A stretch of DNA of 64,000 nt. Source: Pseudoroseicyclus tamaricis (GTDB taxonomy: Bacteria > Pseudomonadota > Alphaproteobacteria > Rhodobacterales > Rhodobacteraceae). Both the position numbers and the translations under genes were made by a program. The DNA lies in the NCBI RefSeq assembly GCF_012070395.1, contig NZ_JAAFYS010000002.1, forward strand, positions 496,001-560,000. Direction: 5' to 3'. The notes beneath the pieces are model-generated. The model had not been told where the DNA came from. It worked only from the letters and a program-made list of their open reading frames with translations, and did no database searches. Shown in pieces: positions 52,154-61,238 of this stretch; within the stretch, counting starts at the first letter, position 1; each line of letters begins with the position of its first letter.

Positions 52154-53434
52154 TCACTTCCGCCCGTTCCGCAGAAGCGGCGAGCGGGCGATCTTGTCGT
52201 TGAGGGTCCGCCTCGGCAGGCCGAGGATGCGGGCGGCGCGGTCGGTGTTGCCGCCGCAGCGGTCGAGGACACGGGCGATCTCCCGGCTTTCGAAATCCGC
52301 CACGAGGTCGCGCAGGGTCTGCTCGCCGCCGGCGCGCGCCGCGCCCGTGCCGGCCTCCTGACCGGCGAGGCCAAGGATGTAGCGGTCGGCCGCGAGGCGC
52401 AGCTCGTGGGCGTTGCCCGGCCAGTGATGCGCCTGAAGCGCGCGGCGGGCGCGGAAATCCGGCTCCGGCGCCTCGCGGCCGAAGCGGGCCGCGGCGGCGG
52501 AGAGGAAATGGGCGAAGAGCGCCGGGATGTCCGTGGCGATCTCGCGGAGCGGCGGCAGGGGCAGGACGTAGCCGGCGATGCGGTAGTAGAGGTCCTCGCG
52601 GAAGGCGCCCTCGCGGATCGCCTCCACCAGCGGACGGGAGCTGGAGGCGACGACCCGGAAGCCGCCCTCGGCGTCGTCCCGGCGGCTCTCCAGAACCCGG
52701 AGCAGCTTGGGCTGGAGCGCCGGGGAGAGCGTCTCGATATGATCGAGGTAGAGCGTGCCGCCCCGCGCCTCGCCCACGAAGCCGCCCGCGCCGGGGGGCG
52801 GGCCGAAGAGCGCCTCGTCGGCGCCCGTCTCCGGCAGGCTGGCGCAGTTCACCGCGACGAAGCGGCCGGTCCGGCGCGGGCCGCGGCGGTGCAGGATGCG
52901 CGCGGCGAGCTCCTTGCCGGTCCCCGTCTCGCCCACCAGCACGACGTCGATGTCCACCGCAGCCAGCTCGGAAAGGCGGCGGCGCACCTCGTCCATCGCG
53001 CGGCTCTCGCCGATCAGGTCCTCCTCCGGCTCGAGGCGGCGCTGGAGGCGGGCGACCTCGGCCTTCAGGCGGCCGGTCTTAAGCGTGCGCTCGACGACGG
53101 AGAGCAGGTGCTCGGCGTCGTAGGGCTTCTCCAGGAAGTCCTCCGCCCCGGCGCGCATGGCGCGCACGGCGTGTTCCACGTCGCCGTGGCCCGTCAGCAG
53201 GATCACCGGCAGGTCGACCCCCTGCTCCTTCAGCGCGCCGATCAGACCGATCCCGTCGAGGCCCGGCATCCGCAGATCGCTGAGGATCAGCGCCGGCGGC
53301 GCCTCAAGGGCGGCCTCGATGGCCGGCGCGGCGCCGGTGAAGGGGACCGCCTCGTGGCCCGCGGCGCCCAGCAGGTCGCAGAGGCTGGCGAGGTGGTCGG
53401 GGTCGTCGTCCACCACATGCAGGCGCGCGCTCAT
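52154..53434 (-). CDS. NtrC/DctD-type response regulator with degenerate sigma-54 motifs
   Basis: A 426-residue regulator. Receiver domain 1-115 (phosphoacceptor D53 in ILSDLRMPG, K103 in EKPYD); AAA+ domain about 138-365 with Walker A GETGTGKE (168-175); Fis-type helix-turn-helix at the end (GGNTDRAARILGLPRRTLND). Two residues sets essential in true activators are altered: the GAFTGA loop reads GAGGFVGEA (215-223), and Walker B reads LYLDHIE, with His232 instead of Glu. It therefore may not drive sigma-54 polymerase. It is co-translated with the kinase (ATGA overlap) and next to a TRAP operon. Confidence 0.9.
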   Translation of the reverse strand: MSARLHVVDDDPDHLASLCDLLGAAGHEAVPFTGAAPAIEAALEAPPALILSDLRMPGLDGIGLIGALKEQGVDLPVILLTGHGDVEHAVRAMRAGAEDFLEKPYDAEHLLSVVERTLKTGRLKAEVARLQRRLEPEEDLIGESRAMDEVRRRLSELAAVDIDVVLVGETGTGKELAARILHRRGPRRTGRFVAVNCASLPETGADEALFGPPPGAGGFVGEARGGTLYLDHIETLSPALQPKLLRVLESRRDDAEGGFRVVASSSRPLVEAIREGAFREDLYYRIAGYVLPLPPLREIATDIPALFAHFLSAAAARFGREAPEPDFRARRALQAHHWPGNAHELRLAADRYILGLAGQEAGTGAARAGGEQTLRDLVADFESREIARVLDRCGGNTDRAARILGLPRRTLNDKIARSPLLRNGRK

Positions 53435-55212
53435 TCCGCGGCGAGCCCCGAGACGGCGCCGGGGCTGGCCCGCAGCCCGATGGCGTCGAAGGCGAGCGTC
53501 GCGCGGGTGCCGCCGCCGGGCGCGGGGCCGATCTCGAAACGGCCGCCGAATTCCTCGACGATGGTGCGCGAGATGCTGAGGCCAAGGCCGAGGCCGTCGC
53601 CGCCGGTCTTGGTGGAGAAGAACGGCTCCCCGATGCGGGCCAGCAGCGGCGCGGGGATCCCCGGGCCGTTGTCGGAGACGGCGATCTCCACCCGCCCCTC
53701 CGCCTGAAGTCGCGTCACGTCGATCCGCCCGCCGGGGCGGTCCGCCACCGCGTCGAGGGCGTTGCTCAGAAGGTTGACCAGTACCTGCTCGAGCCGCACC
53801 TGCCCGGCCATCACGATCGGCGAGTCGCCCGAGGGTTCGAAGACCATCCGCGCCCCGCCCGCCGCGCGCAGGCCGACAATCTCCAGCGCCGAGCGGATCG
53901 CGTCGTCGACGGCGACGGGCCGGGGGGCGACGGCCTCCTTCCGGGAGAAGCTTTTCAGATGCTTGATGGTGCGCAGCATCCGCCGGATATGGGCGCGCGC
54001 AGCCTCCACCCTCCCGCGGCTCGGCGCGTCCTCGATCCCGCCGGAGAGGAGCGCGGCGGCGAGCGAGGCCTCCATCGCGGCGAGCGGCTGGCTGATCTCA
54101 TGCACGATGGCGGCGGACATGCGCCCGAGCGCGGCCATCTTCTCTGACTGGACGAGCGCGTCCTGCGCGGCGCGCAAATCCATCTCCGCCTGCCGGCGCT
54201 CGTCGATCTCGCGGGCGAGCTCCTGTGTCCGCTCCGCGACGCGGCGCTCGAGGATGGCGCCCTGGTGCAGCCGCATCGCGAGGACGCGCCGTTTCTGCAG
54301 GTGCGCCTGCAGCAGCACCGAGAGCATCAGGCCCGCCAGCGCCCCCAGCAGCGCCGCTCCCCAGGCGAGGCGCATCAGGGGGCCGAGCGGCGTCGCGGCC
54401 AGAAGCTGCCAGTCGTCGACCGGCAGCGTCAGGGCGCTCACCAGCCGGGCGCCGTCCGGCCCCTGCACGCGGTCCGGGTCGCCGCCCGCCGCGATCAGCG
54501 GCGCGGCCTCCGTGACCGGGATGTCGGCATAGGCGCGGCTGGCGAGGATCGCCTCCGCCTGCGGCGGCTCCAGGGGCCGCACCGGGCGGTAGAGCCAGTC
54601 CGGATCGCCTGAGAGGATGACGATGCCATGCCGGTCGGCGAGCGCCAGCGTCACCCCCGTGCGCGCCCAGTCCTGCTGGAGGGGGCGCAGGTCCAGCTTG
54701 ACCACCATCACCGCGTCGCGGCCCTCGATCTCCACGCGGGTGGAGAGGAAATAGCCCGGCTCCCCGGTCGTGACGCCGACGGCGTAGAAGCGCCCGGTGC
54801 CGGCCTCCATGGCTTGCGTGAAATAGGGCCGGAAGCCGTAATTATGGCCGAGGAAGGAGCCGGGGCTGTCCCAGTTGCTCGCCGCGATGGTCGTGCCGGC
54901 CCCGTCCATCAGGTAGAGTTGATCGGCCCCGGCCCTCTCGGCGGCGATCTGCAGCGCGCGGTTCGCGGCCTCCGTCGCCTCGGGGCCCTCGGTGACCAGC
55001 GCCCGGATGCGGGGGTCCTCCAGCATGACAGAGGGCAGCGAGCGGAAGCGCTCCACCTCCGCCTCGAGGCGGGGCCCGGCGAGGACGAGCGACTGCTCCA
55101 GCCGCTCCGCCGCCATCCGCTGCGCCATCTGCCAGCCGGCGAGCCCGGCCAGCGCCGCGAGAGCCGCGCAGAGCAGCAGCGTGATGAGCGGCGGGGGCAT
55201 ATGACGCGACAT
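53431..55212 (-). CDS. DctB-like sensor histidine kinase
   Basis: A 593-residue membrane kinase. TM1 (about 8-26), a periplasmic double-PDC (dCache) sensor of about 240 residues with NWDSPGSFLGHNYGFRPYF, TM2 near 285-305, a coiled coil (RRVAERTQELAREIDERRQA), HisKA with the phosphorylated His in IVHEISQPLAAME, and an ATPase domain with LLSNALDAV, DNGPGIP and GLGLGLSISR. DctB sensors bind C4-dicarboxylates or similar acids. I use the ATG at 55212; 55200 is also possible. It most likely controls the TRAP operon just upstream. Confidence 0.92.
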   Translation of the reverse strand: MSRHMPPPLITLLLCAALAALAGLAGWQMAQRMAAERLEQSLVLAGPRLEAEVERFRSLPSVMLEDPRIRALVTEGPEATEAANRALQIAAERAGADQLYLMDGAGTTIAASNWDSPGSFLGHNYGFRPYFTQAMEAGTGRFYAVGVTTGEPGYFLSTRVEIEGRDAVMVVKLDLRPLQQDWARTGVTLALADRHGIVILSGDPDWLYRPVRPLEPPQAEAILASRAYADIPVTEAAPLIAAGGDPDRVQGPDGARLVSALTLPVDDWQLLAATPLGPLMRLAWGAALLGALAGLMLSVLLQAHLQKRRVLAMRLHQGAILERRVAERTQELAREIDERRQAEMDLRAAQDALVQSEKMAALGRMSAAIVHEISQPLAAMEASLAAALLSGGIEDAPSRGRVEAARAHIRRMLRTIKHLKSFSRKEAVAPRPVAVDDAIRSALEIVGLRAAGGARMVFEPSGDSPIVMAGQVRLEQVLVNLLSNALDAVADRPGGRIDVTRLQAEGRVEIAVSDNGPGIPAPLLARIGEPFFSTKTGGDGLGLGLSISRTIVEEFGGRFEIGPAPGGGTRATLAFDAIGLRASPGAVSGLAAE

Positions 55213-55253
55213 GCCTATAATCTTGGCATATCGCGAACGCTTTGTTGAGATGA

Positions 55254-55616
55254 TCATTCGCGGCCAGAGCACGGCGCGAGGGCGAGCGGCGGGCCCGCGG
55301 CTCCCCCGATCTCCCGGCACGTCCCGTCGGCGCAGAGTGTCCATGGAGAGGCCGTCGCCCCCGATGCGGCGAGGAGGAGCTCCGGCACCTCCAGCCCCCC
55401 GGGCGAGACCCACCATCCGTCCTCCAGTTCCGCCTCCGGCCCCGGCTCCATCCCCGCGCCGGAGCCCTTGAGGGCGGAGTGCAGGAGGGTGAGGCGCTCT
55501 GGCCCCACCTCCCACGTCTCCACCCATTCCGTCTGCTCGACGGAATGGGTCCAGCTCAGCGTGATGACCGGATCGGCCAGCGCAAGGAGCGCCGCCCCGA
55601 CCGCGAGGCAGGTCAT
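55254..55616 (-). CDS. DUF1850 protein linked to TAXI-TRAP transporter
   Basis: A 120-residue protein with a short hydrophobic start (MTCLAVGAALLALADPVITL) and the DUF1850 signature LSWTHSVEQTEWVETWEV, followed by LTLLHSALKGSGAGM. DUF1850 genes almost always follow fused TRAP permeases of the TAXI class, as here (ATGA overlap). It is probably an exported accessory protein; its task is unknown. Confidence 0.85.
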   Translation of the reverse strand: MTCLAVGAALLALADPVITLSWTHSVEQTEWVETWEVGPERLTLLHSALKGSGAGMEPGPEAELEDGWWVSPGGLEVPELLLAASGATASPWTLCADGTCREIGGAAGPPLALAPCSGRE

Positions 55617-57685
55617 GCGACGACCCGCCGGTTGAGCCACCAGATCGCGCCGGCGGCCAGCGCGGCGAGGGCGAAGCCGATCTCGTCGGTCATCGGCACC
55701 GAGGCGATCAGCGTGAAGGCCGCGACCATCGCCAGCCCGCGCACGGCCCAGTTCAGCGGCCGCCCCAGCCAGCCGATCACCGCCACGCCCCAGAGCGCGA
55801 TGGAGATCACCGTCTTGGCGATCACGTAGACCACCGCCGGCCAGAAGCCGATGGCCTCCGCCAGCGGCCCGCCGGGCTGGAGCATCAGGAACGGCGTGTA
55901 GACGGCCATGAAGGGGATGACGAAGCCCGCCGCCGCGACCTTGATCGCCTCCATCGAGATGCGCAGCCCCCCCGCCTTGGCGATGGGCGCGGCGGCGAAG
56001 CAGGCCAGCGCCACGGGCGGCGTCAGGTCGGCCAGGATGCCGAAGTAGAAGACGAACATGTGGCTGACGATCAGCGGCACGCCGAGGTCGAGCAGCGCCG
56101 GACCGGCGATGGAGGAGGTGATGATGTAATTGGGGATCGTCGGGATCCCCATACCGAGGAAGATGCAGGTGATCATCGTCAGCACCAGCGACAGGAACAG
56201 GTTGTTCTGCCCGATGGAGACGATAAACTGCCCGAAGGTGTTCGCCGCCCCTGTCAGCGTCATCGTCCCGATGATGACACCCACCAGCGCGCAGGCGACG
56301 CCTACGGGCAGCGCCGTGCGGGCGCCCTCGGCGAGGCTGTCGCGGATGTCGCCGAGCGTCTGCCGCCCGCCGCGGGTGACGGCGCACCAGAGGACCAGCG
56401 CCGCGATGGCGGCGATCAGCACGTCGACCCCGAATTGCAGGAAGGCGGCGGCGACGAGGCCGAGGCCGATCCAGAAGAGCGTCCGCATCGTGCCTTCGGG
56501 CAGGCCGAGCACGGCGGTGCCGCCGAGGATGAGGAGGACGGTCAGGCCGAGGCCGACGGTGCCGGCGAAGAGCGGGGTGTAACCGCCAAAGAGCAGCACG
56601 ACGAGGATGACCAGCGGCACCAGCAGCATCCAGCCGGCCTTCACGGCGGCCAGCGGCGACGGCAGCTCCGACCGGGGCAGCCCCCGCAGCGCGAACTTGC
56701 CCGCCTCCAGATGCACGATCCAGAAGGCGGAGGCGAAGTAGAGGATGGCTGGCACGATGGCGGCCTTGACGACCTCGACGTAGGGCACGTCGATCGTCTC
56801 GGCCATGATGAAGGCGACCGCGCCCATGACCGGCGGCATGAGCTGGCCGCCCATGGAGGCGGTGGATTCCACGCCGCCCGCGAAGGCCGCCCGGTAGCCG
56901 AAGCGCTTCATCAGCGGGATGGTGAACTGCCCCGTCGTCACCACGTTGGCGACGCCGGAGCCAGAGATCGTGCCCATCAGGCCGGAGGAGATGACGGAGA
57001 CCTTCGCCGCCCCGCCCTGCCGGTGCCCGAAGAGGCCCATGGAGACATCGGTGAAGAGCCTGATCATCCCGGCCCGTTCGAGGAACGAGCCGAAGAGGAT
57101 GAAGAGGAAGATGTAGGTCGAGGAGACGTAGACCGGGATGCCGTAGATCCCTTCCGTCCCGAAGCCCATGTGGTCGACCACCTGCTCGAAGTCATAGCCC
57201 CGGTGGTTCAGCGGGAATGGCAGGTACTCCCCGAAGAGGCAGTAGGCGAGGAAGAGGCCCGAGATGATCGGCAGCGCGATCCCCATCATCGCGTAGCCCG
57301 CGGCGAAGACGGTGATCAGCAGCGTCACGCCGATGGCGATGTCGGCGGGGGTGGGCCGCCCGGCCCGCATGATGAGGTCGCGGTACTCCACCCACTGGTA
57401 GGCGGCGACGGCGACGGAGGCGGCGGCGAGCGCCCAGGCGAGCGCCTTGAGCGCCGGCCCCGCGCCCTTGGCATAGGCGATCAGCGGGAAGGTCAGCGCG
57501 GTCAGGAAGCCGACATGCACCGCCCGGATGACCTGGCTCGGCAGGCTGACGAGATGCGCGGCGGTGACGATCTGGAAGATGGAGAAGACGACGGCGATCC
57601 AGAAGAGGACGCGGCCGATGGTGCCGGCGGGAAAGCTCACGCCGTGGGCTTCCGCCGGGACGGGCGGAGTCGCGGTGTCGGACAT
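55613..57685 (-). CDS. TRAP transporter fused permease (DctQM, TAXI class)
   Basis: A 690-residue membrane protein in which the small (4-TM) and large (12-TM) TRAP subunits are fused. The large subunit begins near residue 120 with LPIISGLFLAYCLFGEYLP; GLMGTISGSGVANVVTTGQF and GMGIPTIPNYIITSSIAGPA are typical TRAP large-subunit loops. It moves an organic acid with a sodium gradient, using the TAXI binding protein. It is followed by DUF1850 and the two-component genes. Confidence 0.94.
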   Translation of the reverse strand: MSDTATPPVPAEAHGVSFPAGTIGRVLFWIAVVFSIFQIVTAAHLVSLPSQVIRAVHVGFLTALTFPLIAYAKGAGPALKALAWALAAASVAVAAYQWVEYRDLIMRAGRPTPADIAIGVTLLITVFAAGYAMMGIALPIISGLFLAYCLFGEYLPFPLNHRGYDFEQVVDHMGFGTEGIYGIPVYVSSTYIFLFILFGSFLERAGMIRLFTDVSMGLFGHRQGGAAKVSVISSGLMGTISGSGVANVVTTGQFTIPLMKRFGYRAAFAGGVESTASMGGQLMPPVMGAVAFIMAETIDVPYVEVVKAAIVPAILYFASAFWIVHLEAGKFALRGLPRSELPSPLAAVKAGWMLLVPLVILVVLLFGGYTPLFAGTVGLGLTVLLILGGTAVLGLPEGTMRTLFWIGLGLVAAAFLQFGVDVLIAAIAALVLWCAVTRGGRQTLGDIRDSLAEGARTALPVGVACALVGVIIGTMTLTGAANTFGQFIVSIGQNNLFLSLVLTMITCIFLGMGIPTIPNYIITSSIAGPALLDLGVPLIVSHMFVFYFGILADLTPPVALACFAAAPIAKAGGLRISMEAIKVAAAGFVIPFMAVYTPFLMLQPGGPLAEAIGFWPAVVYVIAKTVISIALWGVAVIGWLGRPLNWAVRGLAMVAAFTLIASVPMTDEIGFALAALAAGAIWWLNRRVVA

Positions 57686-57713
57686 GGGGGGACCTCCCGG
57701 TCGCTCGGGGAAA

Positions 57714-57733
57714 GGGCGCCCGTCCGGGCGCCC
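57714..57733 (-). terminator. Intercistronic hairpin between TAXI and permease genes
   Basis: Two GGGCGCCC blocks (57714-57721, 57726-57733) around a four-base spacer. Read on the minus strand it is followed by TTTCC. It can act as a partial terminator or mRNA stabiliser, so that more binding protein than permease is made. Confidence 0.65.
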
Positions 57734-57759
57734 CTTTTGACGTGGTCGAGGGTCGGCGA

Positions 57760-58710
57760 TCAGTCGATCATGCCCTGTTCGCGGTAGTAGCGCTCCGCGC
57801 CCGGGTGCAGCGGGATCGGCATCCCGTCGAGCGCGGCATCGAGCATGATCTCCGCCGCCGCCTGGTGGGAGGCGGTGAGTTCTTCGAGGTTCTCGAAGAG
57901 GAGCCGCGTCATCTCGTAGGCCGTCTCGTCGGAGACGCCCGCGTGGGTGACGAGGTAGTTGGAGATGGCGATGGTCGGCACGTCCTCCTCCTGCCCGTCA
58001 TAGGTGCCGGCAGGGATCGTCGCGGCCTGGTAGGGCGCGCCCAGCGTCGCGGCGATCTCGGCCGGGATCGAGACCATGGTGATATCGACGGAGGTGGACA
58101 GGTCGCGGATGGAGGCCACGCCGAGGCCGGCCGACTGCAGCGTCGCGTCGATCTGGCGGTTCTTCATCAGCTCCACCGATTCCGCGAAGGGCAGATACTC
58201 GGTCATGCCGAGATCGTCGTAGGACATGCCGGCGGCGCCGAGGATGGCGCGCGCATTCAGCTCCGTCCCCGAGGCCGGGGCGCCGACCGACACGCCCATG
58301 CCGGCGAGATCGGCGAGCGTCGTGGCGCCGCTCTCGGTGGAGGCGACGATCTGGATGAAGTTCGGGTAGATGGCCGCGATCCCGCGCAGCTGGTCGAGCG
58401 GCGCGTCGAAGCCCGCCTCGGCATCGCCCTCCCAGGCGGCGGCGACCGTGTCACCGAGCGCGAAGGCGATCTCGCCCCGCCCGTCCTGGAGCAGGTTCAT
58501 GTTCTCGACCGAGGCCTTGGTCGATTGCACCTGCGTGCGCACGCCGTCGATGTTCTCGGCGTAGATGTTGGAAAGGCCGACGCCCAAGGGGTAGTAGACG
58601 CCGGACGTCCCCCCGGTCAGGACGTTGATGAACTCCTGCGCGTGACCGGCGGCCGGAATGGCCAGAACGGACGCGACAACAGTGCCGCGCAGAGCGGTGA
58701 GATACGACAT
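57760..58710 (-). CDS. TAXI-family TRAP solute-binding protein
   Basis: A 316-residue periplasmic binding protein with Sec signal ending IPAAGHAQ. The TAXI hallmark is seen in NVLTGGTSGVYYPLGVGLSN, followed by TKASVENMNLLQDGRGEIAF. Ligands of this class include glutamate and 2-oxoglutarate-like acids. GGAGGAAACCA precedes the ATG. It is the first gene of the TRAP operon. I found no sigma-54 type promoter upstream, which agrees with the degenerate activator nearby. Confidence 0.93.
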   Translation of the reverse strand: MSYLTALRGTVVASVLAIPAAGHAQEFINVLTGGTSGVYYPLGVGLSNIYAENIDGVRTQVQSTKASVENMNLLQDGRGEIAFALGDTVAAAWEGDAEAGFDAPLDQLRGIAAIYPNFIQIVASTESGATTLADLAGMGVSVGAPASGTELNARAILGAAGMSYDDLGMTEYLPFAESVELMKNRQIDATLQSAGLGVASIRDLSTSVDITMVSIPAEIAATLGAPYQAATIPAGTYDGQEEDVPTIAISNYLVTHAGVSDETAYEMTRLLFENLEELTASHQAAAEIMLDAALDGMPIPLHPGAERYYREQGMID

Positions 58711-58911
58711 TGGTTTCCTCCCTCGTCGTTCGCGGATGCGAATGGCGGGAAGGATGACCGAACAATCGGCTCACGCGAACGAAAGGAGCGGTACCGGGGA
58801 AAAGGAGCTGGCAGAAAGCTGCCCGACCTCCGGCAGGAAACGACCATGGCCCAACCGGGGGTAGAATTTTTGTGGCACGCCGCCGCTTTCTCCCCGGCCC
58901 CTGAATCCTCC

Positions 58912-59386
58912 TCACTCAGGCTGCAGCGCGATGTCCTCCGCCCGGATGCGCACAGTCAGGACCAGCGCGTTCAGGATCGAGAACACCACTGCGACCTCCC
59001 ACAGCCCGAGCACCAGCGGCGCCACCGCGATCTCGCAGACGACGAGCACGTAGTTGGGGTGGCGCAGCCAGCGGTAGGGGCCGCGGGCGACGAGGGGGGT
59101 GTCCGTCACGATGATGCGCGTCGTCCAGCGGCGGCCGAGCGAGGCGAGGATCCAGACGCGAAAGGCCTGAAGCAGCACGAAGACGGCCAGCCAGACAGGC
59201 TGCAGCGGCTGGTCGTGGCCGAAGATCACGAGGCAGAGGATCCACGCCGTGTGCAACGCCACGATCAGCGGGTAATGGCCCGGCGCCGCCTGCCAGCAGC
59301 GCCGCAGTGTTGCGGCGCGCCAGCACCAGCTCCGACAGGCGCTGGACGACGAGGACGGCGAGGAAGAGCGCGGCGCCGAGCGTCAT
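58912..59386 (-). pseudogene. Isoprenylcysteine-carboxyl-methyltransferase-family gene with frameshift
   Basis: The start MTLGAALFLAVLVVQRLSEL and VLARRNTAALLAGGAG is read from 59386; then one extra C (GGGCCATTAC for GGGCATTAC, near 59279) shifts the frame. The rest is in the next frame: ALHTAWILCLVIFGHDQPLQ and GPYRWLRHPNYVLVVCEI, the family's RHPNY motif. The combined length (about 157) is that of a bacterial ICMT-like methyltransferase of the SrsB type. It is either a real mutation or a sequencing error. Confidence 0.8.
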
Positions 59387-59640
59387 GCCGCCTCCACCGT
59401 GATCCCGACTGGCCCGTGGCGAGCACCCGGTCGAGGACGAAGAGCACGGTCGGAGCCGACATGTTGCCGACGTCGCGCAGCACCTCGCGCTCCGCCGTCA
59501 GGACCCCCTGTTCGAGGCGCAGCGCCCGCTCGATCGCCGTCACCACCTTGGCGCCGCCGGGGTGGCAGACGAAGCGGTCGACATCGCCCTGCGTCATGCC
59601 GCAGGCGGCCAGCGCCTCGGCGGCGGCGAAGTTCTCGTCG
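59383..59640 (-). pseudogene. Type III polyketide synthase C-terminal fragment
   Basis: About 85 codons from the end of a chalcone-synthase-like enzyme: DENFAAAEALAACGMTQGDV, RFVCHPGGAKVVTAIERAL (catalytic His) and LRDVGNMSAPTVLFVLDRVL (catalytic Asn). After ATGQSG the usual GPGF loop is missing and the frame jumps to ITVEAA and a stop that overlaps the methyltransferase ATG (ATGA). The N-terminal two thirds, including the active Cys, are absent. With the next gene this is the remnant of an alkylresorcinol/alkylpyrone-type pair (compare srsA-srsB). Confidence 0.78.
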
Positions 59641-59803
59641 ATGAAATGGCGCGCGTCATTGTGCCGCTTGCGGCACCGCGCCCGGGGGGGGCGGGCCCCT
59701 GCCCTGCTGTGCCAGCGCGCCCTGCGCCCGGCGCTGGCCCGCCGCCTGCGGAGGCCTCACCACCCCCGGCCCCGGACAATTCCCCCTTCCGTCACATGGC
59801 CGT

Positions 59804-59837
59804 TATGTTATAGCGTCATATGCAACACTATAACATA
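59804..59837. promoter_or_regulatory. Putative Zur operator
   Basis: TATGTTATAG at 59804-59813 and CTATAACATA at 59828-59837 are perfect 10-base arms. Each holds the TGTTATA half of alphaproteobacterial Zur boxes. The wide spacing may mean two adjoining Zur sites. It lies about 65 bases before the ZrgA gene. Confidence 0.65.
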
Positions 59838-59900
59838 TCCGGCGCAGGGCCCCGCCCCGGACCCGTCAGCCGCCGGATCGCCAGAAAGGACATGCTCGCC

Positions 59901-60536
59901 ATGAGATACACCGCCCTGACCCTCGCCGCCGGACTGGCCGGCCTCGTCGCCGCCCCGGTCCTGGCGCAGGACGAGCATCGTGAGCTCGGCGCGCATGAGC
60001 ATGGCGTCAGCACGCTCGACATCGCCATCGAGGGCGGCGACATTGCCCTCATGCTGCACGCACCGGGCGCCGATATCGTGGGCTTCGAATACGAGGCCGA
60101 GAGCGACGGGGACGTCGCCGCCGTGGCCTCCGCGCTGCAGACGCTGGCCGACCCGCTGGCGCTGTTCGACTTCGGCGCCGATGCCGATTGCACCGCCTCG
60201 CCCGCCGAGGTGGAGGTGATCCAGGGTGATCACGACGAGCATGAGCACGACGAGGATCACGACGAAGACGAGGATCACGACGAGCACGAGGACCATGACG
60301 AGCACGACGATCATGACGAGCACGAGGACCATGACGAGGACCACGAACGCGCCGGCGGCCACAGCGAGTTCGAGGCCGTCTATGCCGTCAGCTGCGCCGG
60401 CACCGTGACCGAGATGTCCTTCCCCTTCTTCGACCTCTTCCCGAATGCCGCTGAGATCGAGGTGCAACTCGTTTCCGAGACGGGGGCCAGCGCGGCCGAG
60501 ATCACGCGCGACGCTCCCCAGCTCGCGCTCGACTGA
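59901..60536 (+). CDS. zrgA: ZrgA-type (DUF2796) zinc-binding periplasmic protein
   Basis: A 211-residue protein with Sec signal MRYTALTLAAGLAGLVAAPV cut after LAQ. The mature start HRELGAHEHGVSTLDIAIEG is the DUF2796 hallmark. Residues about 110-149 are an uninterrupted run of His, Asp and Glu, a large metal-binding loop, followed by the conserved ending with YAVSCAG and FPFFDLFPNAAEIEVQ. ZrgA proteins take part in zinc uptake under Zur control. I prefer the ATG at 59901; 59892 is possible. It is followed 4 bases later by the ABC ATPase. Confidence 0.9.
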   Translation: MRYTALTLAAGLAGLVAAPVLAQDEHRELGAHEHGVSTLDIAIEGGDIALMLHAPGADIVGFEYEAESDGDVAAVASALQTLADPLALFDFGADADCTASPAEVEVIQGDHDEHEHDEDHDEDEDHDEHEDHDEHDDHDEHEDHDEDHERAGGHSEFEAVYAVSCAGTVTEMSFPFFDLFPNAAEIEVQLVSETGASAAEITRDAPQLALD

Positions 60537-60539
60537 GCG

Positions 60540-61238
60540 ATGAGCGGGTCCGCCCTCACCCTTGCGGGTTTGCTTCACCAGTATGACGGTGGGGGCGGGT
60601 TCACCCTGCGCTGCCCGGAATTCTCCGTCGCGGCGGGCGAGAGCGTCCTGCTCCTCGGCGAAAGCGGCTCCGGCAAGTCGACGCTGCTCAGCCTGATCTG
60701 CGGCATCCTCGCCCCGAAGGAGGGGCGGATCGACATTGCCGCGACCGAGCTGTCGAAGCTGCGGCCGGCGGCGCGGGATGCCTTCCGCGCCGAGCATATC
60801 GGCGTCATCTTCCAGCAGTTCAACCTGCTGCCCTATGCGAGCGCGCAGGACAACGTCCTGCTGCCGCTGCATTTTTCCTCCGCCCGGCGCGCCCGCGTCA
60901 CCGATCCGCCGGCCCGCGCCCGGGCGCTGCTCGCCGCGCTGGGCCTGCCGGAGGGGACGGCGGCCGTCGCCGCGCGCCACCTCTCCGTCGGCCAGCAGCA
61001 GCGGGTCGCCGTGGCCCGGGCGCTGATCGGCGCGCCGGAGCTGATCGTGGCGGACGAGCCGACCTCGGCGCTCGATGCCACCACGCAGGGCACCTTCCTC
61101 GACCTGCTCTTCGATCAGTGCCGCGCCGCCGGATCGGCCCTGCTGATGGTCAGCCATGACCCCCGCATCGGCAGCCGCTTCGACCGGGTCGTTGAGCTCG
61201 CAGACATCGTCACAACCGAGCGGGCCGCTGCCGCATGA
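60540..61238 (+). CDS. LolD/MacB-type ABC ATPase of the zinc operon
   Basis: A 232-residue ATPase: Walker A LLGESGSGKST, Walker B LIVADEPTSALDA, and a signature reading HLSVGQQQRVAVARAL, with Val in place of the first Gly of LSGGQ. The short length and FtsX-type partner place it with export or lipoprotein-release systems (MacB/LolD), not classic ZnuC importers. It is coupled by ATGA to the permease. Confidence 0.92.
   Translation: MSGSALTLAGLLHQYDGGGGFTLRCPEFSVAAGESVLLLGESGSGKSTLLSLICGILAPKEGRIDIAATELSKLRPAARDAFRAEHIGVIFQQFNLLPYASAQDNVLLPLHFSSARRARVTDPPARARALLAALGLPEGTAAVAARHLSVGQQQRVAVARALIGAPELIVADEPTSALDATTQGTFLDLLFDQCRAAGSALLMVSHDPRIGSRFDRVVELADIVTTERAAAA

Noticed and set aside
58711-58911. 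Sigma-54 promoter (TGGCACG at 58872-58878)
   Set aside because: It lies on the plus strand, opposite to the TAXI gene, and lacks the TTGCA element at the right spacing.
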